From positions 96,402 to 160,401 of the forward strand of contig CAJTZF010000005.1 of assembly GCA_910584245.1 (NCBI GenBank): DNA of 64,000 nt, in the 5' to 3' direction. The position numbers were made by a program, and so were the translations under genes. The first letter of the stretch is position 1; every line of letters starts with the position of its first letter. Source of the stretch: an uncultured Eubacterium sp. (GTDB lineage: Bacteria; Bacillota; Clostridia; Lachnospirales; Lachnospiraceae). The notes under the pieces were generated by a model. It was not told the DNA's origin and searched no databases. It saw only the letters and a program-made list of their open reading frames with translations. This document shows positions 1 to 11,100 of the stretch, piece by piece.

Positions 1-129
1 AAATCTACATAAAAATTCCGGTAATCCGTGCGCCGCTCCTTTGTGGCTGCAACGCCCGTAATTATTTATAATCAACTAAATCTACATAAAAATTCCGGTA
101 ATCCGTGCGCCGCTCCTTTGTGGCTGCAA
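1..129. repeat. Direct repeat of 52 bp, two copies 77 bp apart
   Basis: Bases 1-52 and 78-129 are identical by eye, separated by 25 bp that contain the stop codon of the minus-strand aldolase gene. The right copy encodes near-C-terminal residues of that protein; the left copy lies after the stop and in another frame (offset 77, not a multiple of three), so it is not coding in continuation. The left copy begins exactly at the window edge, so its full length is unknown. It could be a small tandem duplication of the gene's 3' end or an assembly artefact at a contig end. Confidence 0.85.
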
Positions 130-1036
130 TGGCCGGGCGAGGATGCTGGTTTAGCTGTCCGGTCAACAGGTAAGGAACATCATATCCCCAGATCATGCCA
201 TTTTCTTTTAGTGGAACAATCTCGTGTTCCAGTATGTCCAAAATCGGAAGTATGTTATATTTCGGATTTTTCAAAAATCCAAGAAGCAGTTCGCTTGCAC
301 AGTTTCCAGCTCCCCGTCCCATGCCGCTGACAGTCACATCCAAATAGCTTACACCCTTGGAAAGCGCTTCAATTGTATTGGCGAATGCAAGCTGCTGGTT
401 GTTGTGGGCGTGGATACCGACAAACTTATCGTATTTATCAGCGAAAAAGAGATATTTATCCGCCAGCTTCCGCATCTGTTCCGGGTAGATAGCCCCATAG
501 CTGTCCACGATATAGATGCCGTCCACAGAACTCTGCCCGATTAAGTCAAGCGCCTCTTCGATATCCGTGTCATTGTCGCTGGAAATAGCCATGATGTGAA
601 TGGTGGTCTCGTACCCTTTTTCGTGGCAGTACTCTACCATTTCAATCGCAGCCGGAATGGTGTTAATATATGTGGCAATCCGTATGAGGTCAATGACGCT
701 GTCGCTTTTATCTATAATATCACGGCGGAAATCCGTTCTTCCGACATCTGCCATCACTGCAATCTTCATATCGCTGTCGTTGTCGCCGACGATTTTCCGG
801 ATGCTTTCTTCCCTACAGAATTTCCAAGGTCCGAAGTCCGCTTCCGGGAATATATCTTTTGACGCCTTGTAGCCAAACTCCATATAATCAACACCGGCCT
901 TGATATTAGCCTGGTAAAGTTTTTTTACAAATTCATCGGTAAACCGAAAATCGTTGACGAGCCCGCCGTCGCGAATGGTTGCGTCCACTACCCGCACGTC
1001 CGGGCGATAAGATAATAACGTCCCTTTTGTTTCCAT
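62..1036 (-). CDS. Aldolase catalytic domain protein (HMGL-like / DRE-TIM barrel)
   Basis: A protein of about 324 residues of the DRE-TIM metallolyase fold (HMG-CoA lyase, isopropylmalate synthase and 4-hydroxy-2-oxovalerate aldolase relatives). The N-terminal DATIRDGG motif corresponds to the family's D-x-T-x-R-D-G signature, and HAHNN later in the barrel is the usual metal-binding His pair plus Asn. It lacks the C-terminal regulatory domain of the acyl synthases, so it is probably a retro-aldol or lyase enzyme, but the substrate cannot be read from the sequence. The ATG at 1036 is preferred over a longer frame from 1123 because GGAGG lies 8 nt before it. It diverges from purM with 174 bp between the starts. 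Its 3' end is partly duplicated at the window edge. Confidence 0.8.
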   Translation of the reverse strand: METKGTLLSYRPDVRVVDATIRDGGLVNDFRFTDEFVKKLYQANIKAGVDYMEFGYKASKDIFPEADFGPWKFCREESIRKIVGDNDSDMKIAVMADVGRTDFRRDIIDKSDSVIDLIRIATYINTIPAAIEMVEYCHEKGYETTIHIMAISSDNDTDIEEALDLIGQSSVDGIYIVDSYGAIYPEQMRKLADKYLFFADKYDKFVGIHAHNNQQLAFANTIEALSKGVSYLDVTVSGMGRGAGNCASELLLGFLKNPKYNILPILDILEHEIVPLKENGMIWGYDVPYLLTGQLNQHPRPAIAATKERRTDYRNFYVDLVDYK

Positions 1037-1140
1037 TTGGTTATCCTCCAGTCTTGTGCATGTAATTTCCATTGTCGAGACTATTGTAACAGAAAAAGAA
1101 CCCGCTGAAAAGAAGAAAATCAAAAAAGTTGTAGTTCAAT

Positions 1141-1169
1141 TTGTATATTCAAAAAAAATGTGATATAAT
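1141..1169 (+). promoter_or_regulatory. Promoter of the purM operon
   Basis: TTGTAT at 1141-1146 and TATAAT at 1164-1169 are separated by 17 bp, with a TG one base before the -10 (extended -10). Transcription would start near 1176, leaving a leader of only about 35 nt with no room for a purine riboswitch. Confidence 0.7.
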
Positions 1170-1210
1170 GGCAAAGGTATAACAAACAAAATAACGGAGG
1201 TATGAAGATC

Positions 1211-2236
1211 ATGGACTACAAGCAAGCAGGAGTTGATATTGAGGCAGGATATCGGGCTGTTGCACTTATGAAGGAACATATTGAATCCACGATGCGGCCG
1301 GAAGTACTGACAGATATTGGAGGTTTTTCAGGCGCCTTTTCGATGAAAGGGTTTATGGGAATGGAAGAGCCGACGTTGGTATCCGGAACCGACGGTGTGG
1401 GAACCAAATTGAAACTGGCGTTTCTTCTTGACAAACATGATACGATCGGGATTGACTGCGTGGCAATGTGCGTAAATGATATCGCCTGTGCCGGCGGGGA
1501 ACCATTATTTTTCCTGGATTATATTGCCTGTGGAAAGAACCAGCCGGAGAAAATTGCGAATATTGTGAGAGGAGTGACGGAGGGATGCCGTCAGTCCGGC
1601 GCAGCTCTCATAGGTGGGGAGACGGCTGAGATGCCTGGATTTTATCCTGTGGATGAGTACGATTTAGCTGGATTTGCAGTGGGGATCGTGGACAAAAAGG
1701 ACATGATTACCGGGCAGGAGCTGAAGGCGGGAGATGTCCTCGTAGGTATTGCTTCATCAGGCATACACAGCAACGGCTATTCTCTTGTGCGCCAGGTATT
1801 TGCCATGAGTAAGGATGCACTTAGCCGCTCTTATGAGTGCCTTTCAGGAACACTCGGTGAGACGCTTCTTACCCCGACAAAAATATATGTAAGGGCGCTG
1901 CGGGCTATCCGGGATGCCGGTGTGGCAGTAAAAGCGTGCAGCCACATAACCGGGGGAGGTTTCTATGAAAATATTCCCCGTATGCTCAAAGACGGCATGC
2001 ATGCCGTAATCGACAAGAACAGTTTTGTAATTCCTCCTATTTTCCAAATGCTTGCTAAGGATGGAAATGTGGCGGAGGAAGCGATGTACAATACATACAA
2101 TATGGGAATTGGTATGGTTACCGCGGTGGACAAGAAAGAGGTAGATACTGTTGTCCAGGCGATCCGTGGGGCGGGAGAGACTCCGTATGTTATCGGGGAA
2201 GTGGTAGCCGGTGATAAAGGAATAACGCTTCAGTAG
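1211..2236 (+). CDS. purM: Phosphoribosylformylglycinamidine cyclo-ligase (AIR synthetase)
   Basis: Catalyses ATP-dependent ring closure of FGAM to aminoimidazole ribotide, step 5 of de novo purine synthesis, in the cytoplasm. At about 341 residues it has family length. The N-terminal [12 protein letters not shown] and the [22 protein letters not shown] and [13 protein letters not shown] stretches are hallmark AIRS segments for ATP and substrate binding. GGAGG at 1196-1200 is too close to the ATG at 1202, so the ATG at 1211 (MDYKQAG) is the likely start. First gene of a purM-purN-purD-glyA run with short gaps, consistent with one operon that links purine and one-carbon metabolism. Confidence 0.97.
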   Translation: MDYKQAGVDIEAGYRAVALMKEHIESTMRPEVLTDIGGFSGAFSMKGFMGMEEPTLVSGTDGVGTKLKLAFLLDKHDTIGIDCVAMCVNDIACAGGEPLFFLDYIACGKNQPEKIANIVRGVTEGCRQSGAALIGGETAEMPGFYPVDEYDLAGFAVGIVDKKDMITGQELKAGDVLVGIASSGIHSNGYSLVRQVFAMSKDALSRSYECLSGTLGETLLTPTKIYVRALRAIRDAGVAVKACSHITGGGFYENIPRMLKDGMHAVIDKNSFVIPPIFQMLAKDGNVAEEAMYNTYNMGIGMVTAVDKKEVDTVVQAIRGAGETPYVIGEVVAGDKGITLQ

Positions 2237-2270
2237 AGAGAAGGCCTGTTAAGGAAAGGATGAATGTGGA

Positions 2271-2903
2271 ATGACAAAGATCGCAGTACTTGTGTCAGGC
2301 GGTGGTACGAATCTCCAGGCAATTATAGACTGTTTTGAGACGGGGAGCATTACAAATGCTTCTTTGGAATTGGTAGTCAGCAATAAGCCGGGGGCTTATG
2401 CGCTGGAGAGAGCTTCTAAAAAGGGAATAAGCCGGGAAGTACTCGTACCGAAGCAATTTTCTACAAGGGAACAATATGGAGAAGCGATGATCCGGTGTCT
2501 GGAAAGCCATCGTATAGATCTTGTTGTGCTTGCAGGATTTCTCGTGATTTTGCCGGAGAATTTTGTGAAGCACTATGAGGGGAGAATGATAAATATTCAC
2601 CCGTCCCTGATTCCATCCCACTGCGGACCTGGATATTATGGGCTCAAGGTACACGAGAGCGTACTTGCCAGGGGAAATAAGGTGACTGGCGCTACTGTGC
2701 ACTTTGTGAATGAGATCGCAGATGGCGGCCCGATCATTTCCCAGAAGGCAGTAAACGTTTTGCCGGATGATACGCCCGAGAAGCTCCAGCGGCGGGTGAT
2801 GGAGCAGGCCGAATGGATTTTGCTTCCCCAGGCAATTGATGATATAGCAAATGGGAGACTTGTGATAGAAGGCGGAATTGTTAAGAAGGTAATACAATCG
2901 TAA
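2271..2903 (+). CDS. purN: Phosphoribosylglycinamide formyltransferase (GAR transformylase)
   Basis: Transfers the formyl group of 10-formyl-THF to GAR, purine step 3. The start has LVSGGGTNLQAIID, the phosphate-binding loop of the family. NIHPSLIPSHCGPG carries the catalytic Asn-x-His pair, and the D of EIADGGPI is the expected third catalytic residue. Length 210 is normal. The gene lies 34 bp after purM and 18 bp before purD. The formyl donor may come from the formate-THF ligase at 47.9 kb and the SHMT encoded two genes downstream. Confidence 0.97.
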   Translation: MTKIAVLVSGGGTNLQAIIDCFETGSITNASLELVVSNKPGAYALERASKKGISREVLVPKQFSTREQYGEAMIRCLESHRIDLVVLAGFLVILPENFVKHYEGRMINIHPSLIPSHCGPGYYGLKVHESVLARGNKVTGATVHFVNEIADGGPIISQKAVNVLPDDTPEKLQRRVMEQAEWILLPQAIDDIANGRLVIEGGIVKKVIQS

Positions 2904-2921
2904 AAGAAGGAGGATTAGGAT

Positions 2922-4193
2922 ATGAATGTACTAATTGTAGGCAGTGGCGGGCGTGAACATGCGATTGCCGTTAGCGTTGCGAAGAGCGGGCAGGCGGACA
3001 ACATTTACTGTGCCCCTGGGAATGCCGGTATCGCCAGTGTTGCACAGTGTGTGGATATAGGTGCGATGGAATTTGACCGTCTGGCAGATTTCGCAGAAGA
3101 AAAGTCGGTCGGCCTTACGATTATCGGTATGGACGAGCCGCTCGTAGGCGGCGTAGTGGATGTATTTGAAAAGCGTGGGCTCCGGGTATTTGGGCCCCGG
3201 AAAAATGCGGCGGTGATTGAGGGAAGCAAAGTATTTTCCAAGGATTTGATGAAAAAATATGGGATACCAACGGCAGCTTATGAGAATTTTGACAGTCCGG
3301 AGGACGCCCTTTCTTATTTGGAAACAGTGAAATTCCCTGTCGTGCTCAAGGCAGATGGACTGGCTCTCGGCAAAGGCGCCCTAATTTGTAATACGATGGA
3401 TGAGGCAAAGGATGCGGTTAAGACATTAATGCTCGATAAGCAGTTTGGCGATGCGGGCAACCGGATTGTGGTAGAGGAGTTTATGACGGGGCCGGAAGTA
3501 TCGGTGTTGTGTTATTGTGATGGAAGCCATATTAAGCCGATGACGAGTGCACAGGACCACAAGCGCGCCAAGGACAACGATGAGGGGTTGAATACCGGAG
3601 GAATGGGAACCTTTTCACCGAGTCCGTTCTATGATGAAAAGATTCAGAAATATTGTGAAGAAACCATTTACCAGCCGACGATGGACGCGATGAAAGCAGA
3701 GGGCAGGGATTTTGTCGGAATTCTATTTGTCGGACTAATGCTGACGGAAGACGGCCCGAAAGTGCTCGAGTACAACGCAAGATTCGGAGATCCGGAAGCA
3801 CAGGTTGTTCTGCCGCGGATGAAAAATGACATTTTGGATGTAATGAACGCATGTATTGACGGGGCATTGGACAAAATAGACCTGCAATTTGAAGACAACG
3901 CGGCAGTCTGTGTCATACTCGCTTCCGATGGTTATCCGGAAAGCTATGAGAAAGGGAAGGTGATCACTGGCTTAGAGAACTTTGACGGCAAAGAGGATTA
4001 TTATGTATTTCATGCCGGCACAAAGCTTGACGGTGGCCGGATGGTTACGAATGGCGGACGTGTGCTTGGTGTGACGGCCAAGGGCGGGAATTTGCTTGAG
4101 GCTAGAAAAAATGCATATGCGGCGACGGAGTGGGTTTCCTTTGAGAATAAATATATGCGGAATGATATAGGAAAATCAATTGATAATGTATAA
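2922..4193 (+). CDS. purD: Phosphoribosylamine--glycine ligase (GAR synthetase)
   Basis: An ATP-grasp ligase that joins glycine to phosphoribosylamine, purine step 2. The N-terminus MNVLIVGSGGREHAIA is the typical PurD Rossmann start. VVLKADGLALGKGA and the NTGGMGTFSPSPFY stretch belong to the ATP-grasp core, and EYNARFGDPEAQV is the metal- and ATP-binding segment. Length 423 is usual. The start has AGGAGG 8-9 nt upstream. Its substrate glycine is produced by the next gene, glyA. Confidence 0.97.
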   Translation: MNVLIVGSGGREHAIAVSVAKSGQADNIYCAPGNAGIASVAQCVDIGAMEFDRLADFAEEKSVGLTIIGMDEPLVGGVVDVFEKRGLRVFGPRKNAAVIEGSKVFSKDLMKKYGIPTAAYENFDSPEDALSYLETVKFPVVLKADGLALGKGALICNTMDEAKDAVKTLMLDKQFGDAGNRIVVEEFMTGPEVSVLCYCDGSHIKPMTSAQDHKRAKDNDEGLNTGGMGTFSPSPFYDEKIQKYCEETIYQPTMDAMKAEGRDFVGILFVGLMLTEDGPKVLEYNARFGDPEAQVVLPRMKNDILDVMNACIDGALDKIDLQFEDNAAVCVILASDGYPESYEKGKVITGLENFDGKEDYYVFHAGTKLDGGRMVTNGGRVLGVTAKGGNLLEARKNAYAATEWVSFENKYMRNDIGKSIDNV

Positions 4194-4220
4194 TATTATA
4201 AATGGAAAAGGAGATAAATT

Positions 4221-5459
4221 ATGTATTCATTTGAAGAAATTGTGAAGGCGGATCCGGAAATAGCAAAGGCGATGGAGCTGGAAACCGGCAGGCAAAATGA
4301 CCATATTGAGCTGATTGCTTCCGAGAATTTTGTCAGTAAGGCTGTTATGGCGGCAATGGGAAGCACATGCACAAATAAATATGCGGAAGGGTATCCGGGA
4401 AAGCGCTATTACGGCGGATGCCAGTACGTGGACATGGTCGAGGACCTTGCCAGGGACCGTGCGAAGGAGTTATTTCAGTGTACGTATGCCAATGTGCAGC
4501 CGCACTCAGGGGCCCAGGCAAATATGGCAGTGTTTTTTGCCCTTGTAAAGCCGGGTGAAACTGTGATGGGCATGAATCTTGACCACGGCGGCCACCTGTC
4601 ACATGGAAGTCCTGCTAACATCTCCGGTACGTATTACAATATTGTGCCGTACGGTGTAAATGACGAGGGATTTATTGACTATGAGGCCGTTGAGAGGATT
4701 GCTAAGGAATGCCGGCCGAAAATGATTATTGCCGGGGCAAGTGCGTACTGCCGTAAAATTGATTTCAAGAGATTTCGTGAGATTGCCGATGAGGTAGGGG
4801 CATTCCTTATGGTGGACATGGCGCACATTGCCGGTCTGATCGCGGCAGGAGTGCATGAGAGCCCAATTCCGTATGCACATGTCACAACGACGACGACCCA
4901 TAAGACGCTTCGCGGTCCAAGAGGCGGAATGATTCTTTCCAGCGAGGAATTTGCAACCGAATACAAATTAAATAAATCTATATTCCCCGGTATTCAGGGC
5001 GGGCCTCTTATGCATGTCATCGCGGCCAAGGCAGTTTGTTTTAAAGAGGCGTTAGATCCGAGCTTTAAGGAGTATGGAAAAAATATTGTGGACAATGCCC
5101 AGGCGCTCAGTAAAGGGTTGATGAACCGCGGAATCGATATTGTATCGGGCGGTACGGACAACCATCTGATGTTAGTGGATCTCGTGAAGAAAGGACTGAC
5201 CGGAAAACAGGTGGAGGCATGGCTCGACGAGGCAAATATTACGGCGAATAAAAATACGATTCCGAATGATCCGCAGAGTCCGTTTGTAACGAGCGGCATC
5301 CGTCTTGGTACGGCAGCAGTGACGACGAGGGGCATGAACACAGATGACATGGACCAGATTGCAGAAGCAATTGCGATGCTGATTGAGGATGTAGATGCGA
5401 ATAAGCCGAAAGCTATGGAAATTGTAAAAACGCTGACGGATAAGTATCCGCTCTACTAA
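4221..5459 (+). CDS. glyA: Serine hydroxymethyltransferase
   Basis: A PLP enzyme that converts serine and THF to glycine and 5,10-methylene-THF. Length 412 is standard. Visible family features are [10 protein letters not shown] at the N-terminus, [15 protein letters not shown], the Asp of [10 protein letters not shown] that binds the PLP ring, and [11 protein letters not shown] with the PLP-binding lysine. The 27 bp gap after purD suggests co-transcription, which couples glycine and one-carbon supply to purine synthesis. Only a weak 5 bp hairpin followed by a T run (about 5458-5482) is seen after the stop. Confidence 0.97.
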   Translation: MYSFEEIVKADPEIAKAMELETGRQNDHIELIASENFVSKAVMAAMGSTCTNKYAEGYPGKRYYGGCQYVDMVEDLARDRAKELFQCTYANVQPHSGAQANMAVFFALVKPGETVMGMNLDHGGHLSHGSPANISGTYYNIVPYGVNDEGFIDYEAVERIAKECRPKMIIAGASAYCRKIDFKRFREIADEVGAFLMVDMAHIAGLIAAGVHESPIPYAHVTTTTTHKTLRGPRGGMILSSEEFATEYKLNKSIFPGIQGGPLMHVIAAKAVCFKEALDPSFKEYGKNIVDNAQALSKGLMNRGIDIVSGGTDNHLMLVDLVKKGLTGKQVEAWLDEANITANKNTIPNDPQSPFVTSGIRLGTAAVTTRGMNTDDMDQIAEAIAMLIEDVDANKPKAMEIVKTLTDKYPLY

Positions 5460-5551
5460 GCATCAAATAACGGTTGCTTTTTTACTTATTTTGTGATAAG
5501 CTATAAGTAGCTATTATAGTTAGCTAAAAACAAATACTTAAGGAGGGTATT

Positions 5552-7107
5552 ATGAGTAGTTTAAAGACCAGATGGGGTAAGCGCATTGCTGTAGTTATGG
5601 CTTTTGCTCTTACTGTGGCAAGTGTACCTGGCGCAGATGCCCAGGCTGCCAAAAAAAGCCAATTATCAACTAAAAAGCTGACGATTACAGTTGGTAAGAA
5701 AAAACCATTAAAATTAAGAACAAGGCAAAAAAAGCAAAATATACATTCAAAAGTAAAAAAGCTTCGATTGCCAAAGTCAGCAAAAAAGGTGTTGTAACTG
5801 CGAAAAAAGCAGGAAAAACAAACATTACGGTAAGTGAGAAGAAGGGTAAGAAGACACGTAAGCTGGGAACAGTAAAAGTGACGGTTAAGAAAAATTCAGT
5901 AGCACCTAAGACGTCAACAGCGCCAGCAGTAACCACTTCTACTGCGCCAAGTACGTCAACGGCTCCGAATACTTCGGCAGGGCCAAACGCATCGGGAGCA
6001 CCGAATACTTCGGCAGCACCGAGTGTGGCACCATCAGAGCAGCCGCCGAAAAGAACACAGACACCAAAGCCGCCGAAGACACCGACGCCAGTTCCGACAG
6101 ATAAACCGACGCCGACACCAGATGCATATACACCGGCTGGAAATGGCTGGCAGAGGCTGGATCTTTCTCAGTGGTCTGGTGATGCAAGCGACTATTTAGA
6201 GTCAGGCGGACAGATTGTCCTGTCAGACATTGAACTTGCTACTGTTCCGCTTCCGAAATCACTTGAGAATATCGGAGAGAAAATCGAAGTGCTTGTGCGT
6301 GGATCTCTTCCAGCAGAATCCGAAGGATTCCGTTTCTGGCTTTCCAATGCGACAGGTGCGACTGTGACAAACCAGTATTACTACACTTCTTCATCAGTAG
6401 GAATTGGCCAAGAGGCTGGAAATACAGAAGCATTTAAAAAAGGAGAGTCCTTCCAGTTGCAGACGATTCTGGAGCACACCAATCACGATGGATCTGACGA
6501 TATGGTCGGAGTAAATCTGTTGTTAAAGGCTTACACATATGGAGCATCGCTTGATGGAACCATTATCACAGGTATCTGGGTAAGGTATGGAGATGATATT
6601 GGTGGAGGAGCAGGTGTAGAGACACCTGGTGTAGAGACACCTGGTTCAGAGACTCCTGATATTGGGGGACCAACTGATCCGGGCGGCAATGTAGGCTGGA
6701 ATGCGGATAAGACAGAATATTCCGTGAAGCTTGACGCAGATTCTGTAAAAGGAGAGGGTGGTGCTACTACTCAATTTAATGAAGATGGAAGCGTCACACT
6801 GGAATATAATTCACAGTATCCGGGAGTATGGTTTAACATTCCGGGTGATGTGCAAGGAGAATTTTCATCCATTGAGTTTACGTATAAAGATGCCACGGAA
6901 GGCGGTTTTGGCCATGCGGTGCAATATACGGATTCAAGTGCAGATGAGGAAATTGCATGGGGTGGCAAATTCGCAGCCGGCGACGGACTTCAGAAATATG
7001 CAGCTGAGCTGCAGAAAAAAGGAAGTTCTGTTGCAAAATTCAAAATATTTAAAAACGATGCGGAAAGTTGCTTCCTGACTATTACGTCTGTTGTTTTGAA
7101 GAAATAG
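5552..7107 (+). pseudogene. Secreted Big2/carbohydrate-binding-like protein, frameshifted or recoded
   Basis: One gene split by a -1 frame change. From ATG 5552 the first part encodes a signal peptide (hydrophobic core then ADAQA, cleavage near residue 32) and the first strands of a Big2-type Ig-like domain rich in Lys. That frame stops at 5797. The domain continues in the -1 frame from about 5734 (KAKYTFKSKK, then SKKGVVTAKKAGKTNITV, the classic Big2 ending). It is followed by a Thr/Ser/Ala/Pro linker of about 75 residues and two beta-rich modules (about 6140-6600 and 6700-7105) joined by VETPG repeats; these look like carbohydrate-binding modules, though I cannot name a CBM family. The simplest cause is one missing A in the run at 5710-5713. 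The site also contains A AAA AAG at 5728-5734 in exactly the phase for -1 slippage. No catalytic domain is seen. Confidence 0.75.
5728..5734 (+). other. Slippery heptamer A AAA AAG at the frame junction
   Basis: In the upstream frame the codons are CAA AAA AAG. A -1 slip on AAA AAG places the ribosome on GCA at 5734, which is the frame of the downstream 400-codon part. The heptamer is the best-known bacterial -1 frameshift signal. I see no strong downstream stem-loop or well-placed upstream Shine-Dalgarno stimulator, so programmed recoding is only a possibility. Confidence 0.4.
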
Positions 7108-7130
7108 TGATAGTATAGTTGTATATGTTG

Positions 7131-7178
7131 GAGCTGTCTTACCGGCGATGGACTTCGTCGGTGCAGGCAGCTCTTTTT
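7131..7178 (+). terminator. Intrinsic terminator after the Big2/CBM-like gene
   Basis: GAGCTG at 7131 pairs with CAGCTC at 7168-7173, with an inner pairing of ACCGGCGA with TCGTCGGT, followed by a T run (7173-7178). Confidence 0.8.
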
Positions 7179-7321
7179 ATGCATAAACCGATTTTTTTGC
7201 TTTTCCTTATTTTATGAACATAATTTATCAAAAGATAATCTTAATAAGTCATGGATGATAGCGGCTGAATTTGTTACAATTATACACAATATTTAATAAC
7301 CAAGAAGGGGGAATTAAGCTT

Positions 7322-8080
7322 ATGCGACAAAAAATGGGATGGTATTTGTTTGCACTGCTGTTTTTGTCAGGTTTGACGTTATTGTTTGCCAGCGGTGCAA
7401 AAGCGGGCAGCACTTCCGTGACAGTGACTCCCAATGCGCAGAATGCCACGGTGGCGGTTACCGTTTCAGATTCCGAATTAAATGGAAAGGAAATATCTGT
7501 TATCTGTTATGCCCCGGGGATTCAGGGGGCTGTGGGTGATATCACGGCAAATAAGAAATCACTTGTTTATATGAACCAGTACACGGTAAATGGGACGGTT
7601 TCTTTTTCGTTTCCAGTAAAAAAGCAGCTGGTTCAGGGAATCTATACACTTGTTGTGGCATCGGAAAAGGGACAAACGGTGAACCAGTTCCGCTTTCTGC
7701 AGGATTCAAGTGATGCACCAGCGGGGACGGTAAAACCGGCAGATCCGAAACCGGCGCCACCTGCCGTTTCGAAATCGAACACAAAGAAAAAGCTGGCTGC
7801 GCCAGCCGGTGTGAAAGCAAAGGCGAAGGGCAAGAAAAAGGTTAAGGTCACATGGAAAAAGGTAAAGGGTGCAAAAGGATATTTGATCCGCACGGCTTCG
7901 AAAAAAAATGGTAAGTACAAGGTGGTCCGGACTGTCAAGGGCGGCGCTAAAAAACAGGTGACGCTAACAGGCATGAAGAAGGGCAAGATATGTTATATAA
8001 AAGTAAGTGCATACCGGCTTTCCGGCAAAAAGAAAATTGCGGGAAAGAATTCTAAGGCCGTCAAAGTAAAGGTGCGTTGA
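7322..8080 (+). CDS. Secreted protein with C-terminal fibronectin type III-like domain
   Basis: About 252 residues. The start is ATG 7322, with AAGGGGG about 10 nt upstream; a longer frame from 7271 lacks a ribosome site. Residues 1-26 form a signal peptide ending in GAKAG. Residues 27-130 are beta-rich and of unknown family. A short Pro/Ala linker leads to a lysine-rich Fn3-like domain (PAGVKAKAKGKKKVKVTWKK and the following GAKGYLIRTASKKNGKY pattern), common in Lachnospiraceae extracellular proteins. No LPXTG or lipobox is visible, so it is probably secreted or held to the envelope by its basic charge. It lies between a CBM-like protein and a secreted glycosidase, which suggests a scaffold or glycan-adhesion role (inference). 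Confidence 0.75.
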   Translation: MRQKMGWYLFALLFLSGLTLLFASGAKAGSTSVTVTPNAQNATVAVTVSDSELNGKEISVICYAPGIQGAVGDITANKKSLVYMNQYTVNGTVSFSFPVKKQLVQGIYTLVVASEKGQTVNQFRFLQDSSDAPAGTVKPADPKPAPPAVSKSNTKKKLAAPAGVKAKAKGKKKVKVTWKKVKGAKGYLIRTASKKNGKYKVVRTVKGGAKKQVTLTGMKKGKICYIKVSAYRLSGKKKIAGKNSKAVKVKVR

Positions 8081-8154
8081 CGGATGGATGCAAATAAAGC
8101 AAAGTGAACAAAACATCGGTTATGCGCAAAAGCAGCGCAGGAATGAGGTAAAAT

Positions 8155-11100
8155 ATGAAACGAATTTCTAAATTAATTTTGGGGAGTGCGGTTTTGGTTG
8201 CGGCGTCGCTCATGACAGTTTCTTTTGTTTCGCGGATGAAAGCCCATGCGGAAACGTCAGAATGGAAATATGGCCTGAACGGGGCGCTGGGATTTAACGA
8301 AAATACATATGCGACGATTGAGAAGAGTACAAAAAAGGAGTCATGGCGGGAGGGATCCGTAACTGCGAATGGCGAGATCGCATTTATCGAGAGCTGTGAC
8401 CCGGATGAAGATGTATTTATTTTTAACAATACAAAGATTGTTACGGATGCGGTTGATTTATTTGAGACGCCAAAGATCAGCAGCATTCTTGACGAGCAGC
8501 GGAAGGGCGCGGTCAACCGTGCGGGTACAAGTGATTTTCCTTGGATCGGGGCAGTGGGGAAGTATGCCTCCGATACATATGGAACGGGCTGGGGCACCAC
8601 ATGGTCGCGGCCATACCAGCCAGCCAGCCAGTATCGGATCAAAAATAACCGTTTTACGGAGGAAAATACAAATCGCTACAATCGTTATACCAATTACGAG
8701 ACGGGTGAGGTCGGAGCGCAGTGGAAGGACGAAGAGGGAAATGAGTGGAACCGGCGTTCTTTTGCCTCCCGAAGTGATAATGTCATCGTAACTTTTATTG
8801 AGGCTCCGGACAATCAGGACCTGGATATTACGTTAAGTGTAGATCATATGGTTGAGATGAGAAACCAGGGAACGGTAAACCCGCGCCCGGATTCAGACTA
8901 TATCGTCACTGAGGATGCAAATGGATATACGATCGGCATGGTTGGCAAGTATGCAGACCAGAACAGAAAGGGAAATAAGAACCGCGAAAAGACTCTCTTT
9001 GCCGATGGAGGCTGGGGATCGGCGACACGTATCGTGACAGATGGAACGATTGATTATGCGGCCGATACGCGTACGATTACAAATATGAATGGTTTTGGTT
9101 CCGGTTCCATCACGGATGCCAGGGATCCGAAAATCACCATTACCGGTACAAAGTCGGTTATGCTTATTACGAAGGTTGACCGCCAGGATGACGGATGCAG
9201 CAGCGTCGACGATGTGAAGAGCCTGCTGTACGACCGTCTGGTCAGTGAGATTGATGCGGTTGTTGCAAAATATGACATTAAGAGCAACGGGGATTCTTAT
9301 AAGAAATTGCTGGAACCACATGTGCAAATTCATGGGGGAATGTTTGATAAGGTACGCATTGATTTGTGCCAGACCGAGGAAGAAAAGGCGGACCGTGAGC
9401 TGACGAATACGGAGCTGATCCGACAGCAGAATAGTGATAAATCAGAAATCAATAAAGCGTTTCTTGAGAGGATATACAACAACGGACGGTTTGGCCTGAT
9501 CTGTGCGAGCGGTTATCATACGACCCGGCTTGGCGCGATCTGGACGGGAGCATGGAAACCGGACTGGAGCGGGGATTTTACGCTTGATGCCAATACGAAT
9601 CTTCAGGTTTCCGGAATGAATACGGGAAATATGGATGGGGCAAGCGAGGGTTATATTAATTTTATCGTCCGCATGGTGGCGGATTGGGAAACCGATGCAG
9701 AAAATGTATACGGGATGACCGATGCGATCAAGGCGCCGCCGCGTGTGGATGGAACCGGGCAGGCGGGCAGCTACCATTTTATAGATGGATATCCGCATAT
9801 TTATGTAAATGGAATTACGGACTGGCTCATTATTCCGATTTTTGAATATTGGCAGTGCTATGGCGACCGGGAGATTCCGCTTGGGAAGGATATTGACCTG
9901 GAGAGAAACCAGCATGTTCTTGACTGGTCAGATGACGATGTGGAGCGGATTCGCAGCACTGGTAAAATGAAGTTATTGGAAGATATTTTATATCCGATGC
10001 TTGACAAGACGATGAATTTCTGGCTTCAGTATGTGGATGACCGTTATTATACGGATGGAAGCGGCGAAATCCATCTGGATGACGGGACAACGTTATCGGA
10101 AGCTATCGCGGCCGGGGATACGGGGGCAAAATATTTGTTTACACCGGGATATTCACCGGAAAATTCACCGGCAGGAACGGCGGATAATTCTATTTATGCC
10201 CTGGCATATAATACAACAATGGATATTTCGGCATCCCACGATACGTTATTTATGGCGAGGGCGGTATTGGATAAATTAAAGCTTTCGGACTCCGCGGAGA
10301 AGTTGGAGAAATGGAACGATTTTGAGGGTAAAATTCCTGAGTATTTGTATGCGGATTCGGGAGAGTTGAAGGAGTGGGCGACAGAGAATTTAGGCGAAAA
10401 ACATCAGCACAGGCATGTGAGCCATGCCTATCCTGCATGGCCTGGCTATGAGACACAGACGGATGAGAATTTGCGCGAAGGCATATGGAAGGCGATGGCA
10501 TTGCGCTCGGCAGCGTATGGGGGTAAAGAGGCATCTGAGTCCCACGGGCCTACGCATAAGGCGCTCGTTGCCGCCAGACTCAAGGATTCCGAGAGTTTGG
10601 ATGCGGTGCTGCGCTACCTGATGACAAACAATTATCAGTATAGTTCGATGATGACGTCTCATAACAACAATCATAGTTCTACTTATTGTACAGATTCTGC
10701 ATTTGGAATCATGGGTGCAGTTAATGAGTCGCTTCTCTACTCAAATACCGGGGAGATCGAAATATTGCCGGCTCTTCTGGACACACTCCGCAGCGGAAGT
10801 ATTACTGGGCTGCGGGCGAGATGTAATGCAGAGGTGAACCAGATTGCGTGGGATGTGGATGCAAATCAGGCTACGGTTACAGTTACATCGAATGAGGACA
10901 ATAATAACATTGCGCTTTCGTGTGGACCAGCCTGGAGCGGGGCGTACATTCATGGCTCCAAGCAGGCAATCCGCTACAATAACCACAATAAGGCATATAT
11001 TGCACTTGATCTGGATAAAGATGAATCCGTTACCGTGCAGTTTACGATGGGTGACCGCATACAGATAACGACGGATGCCAATACGGAACAGCGGGTTTAT

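Noticed and set aside
1170..1201. Purine riboswitch before purM
   Set aside because: The predicted leader is only about 35 nt, too short for the aptamer.
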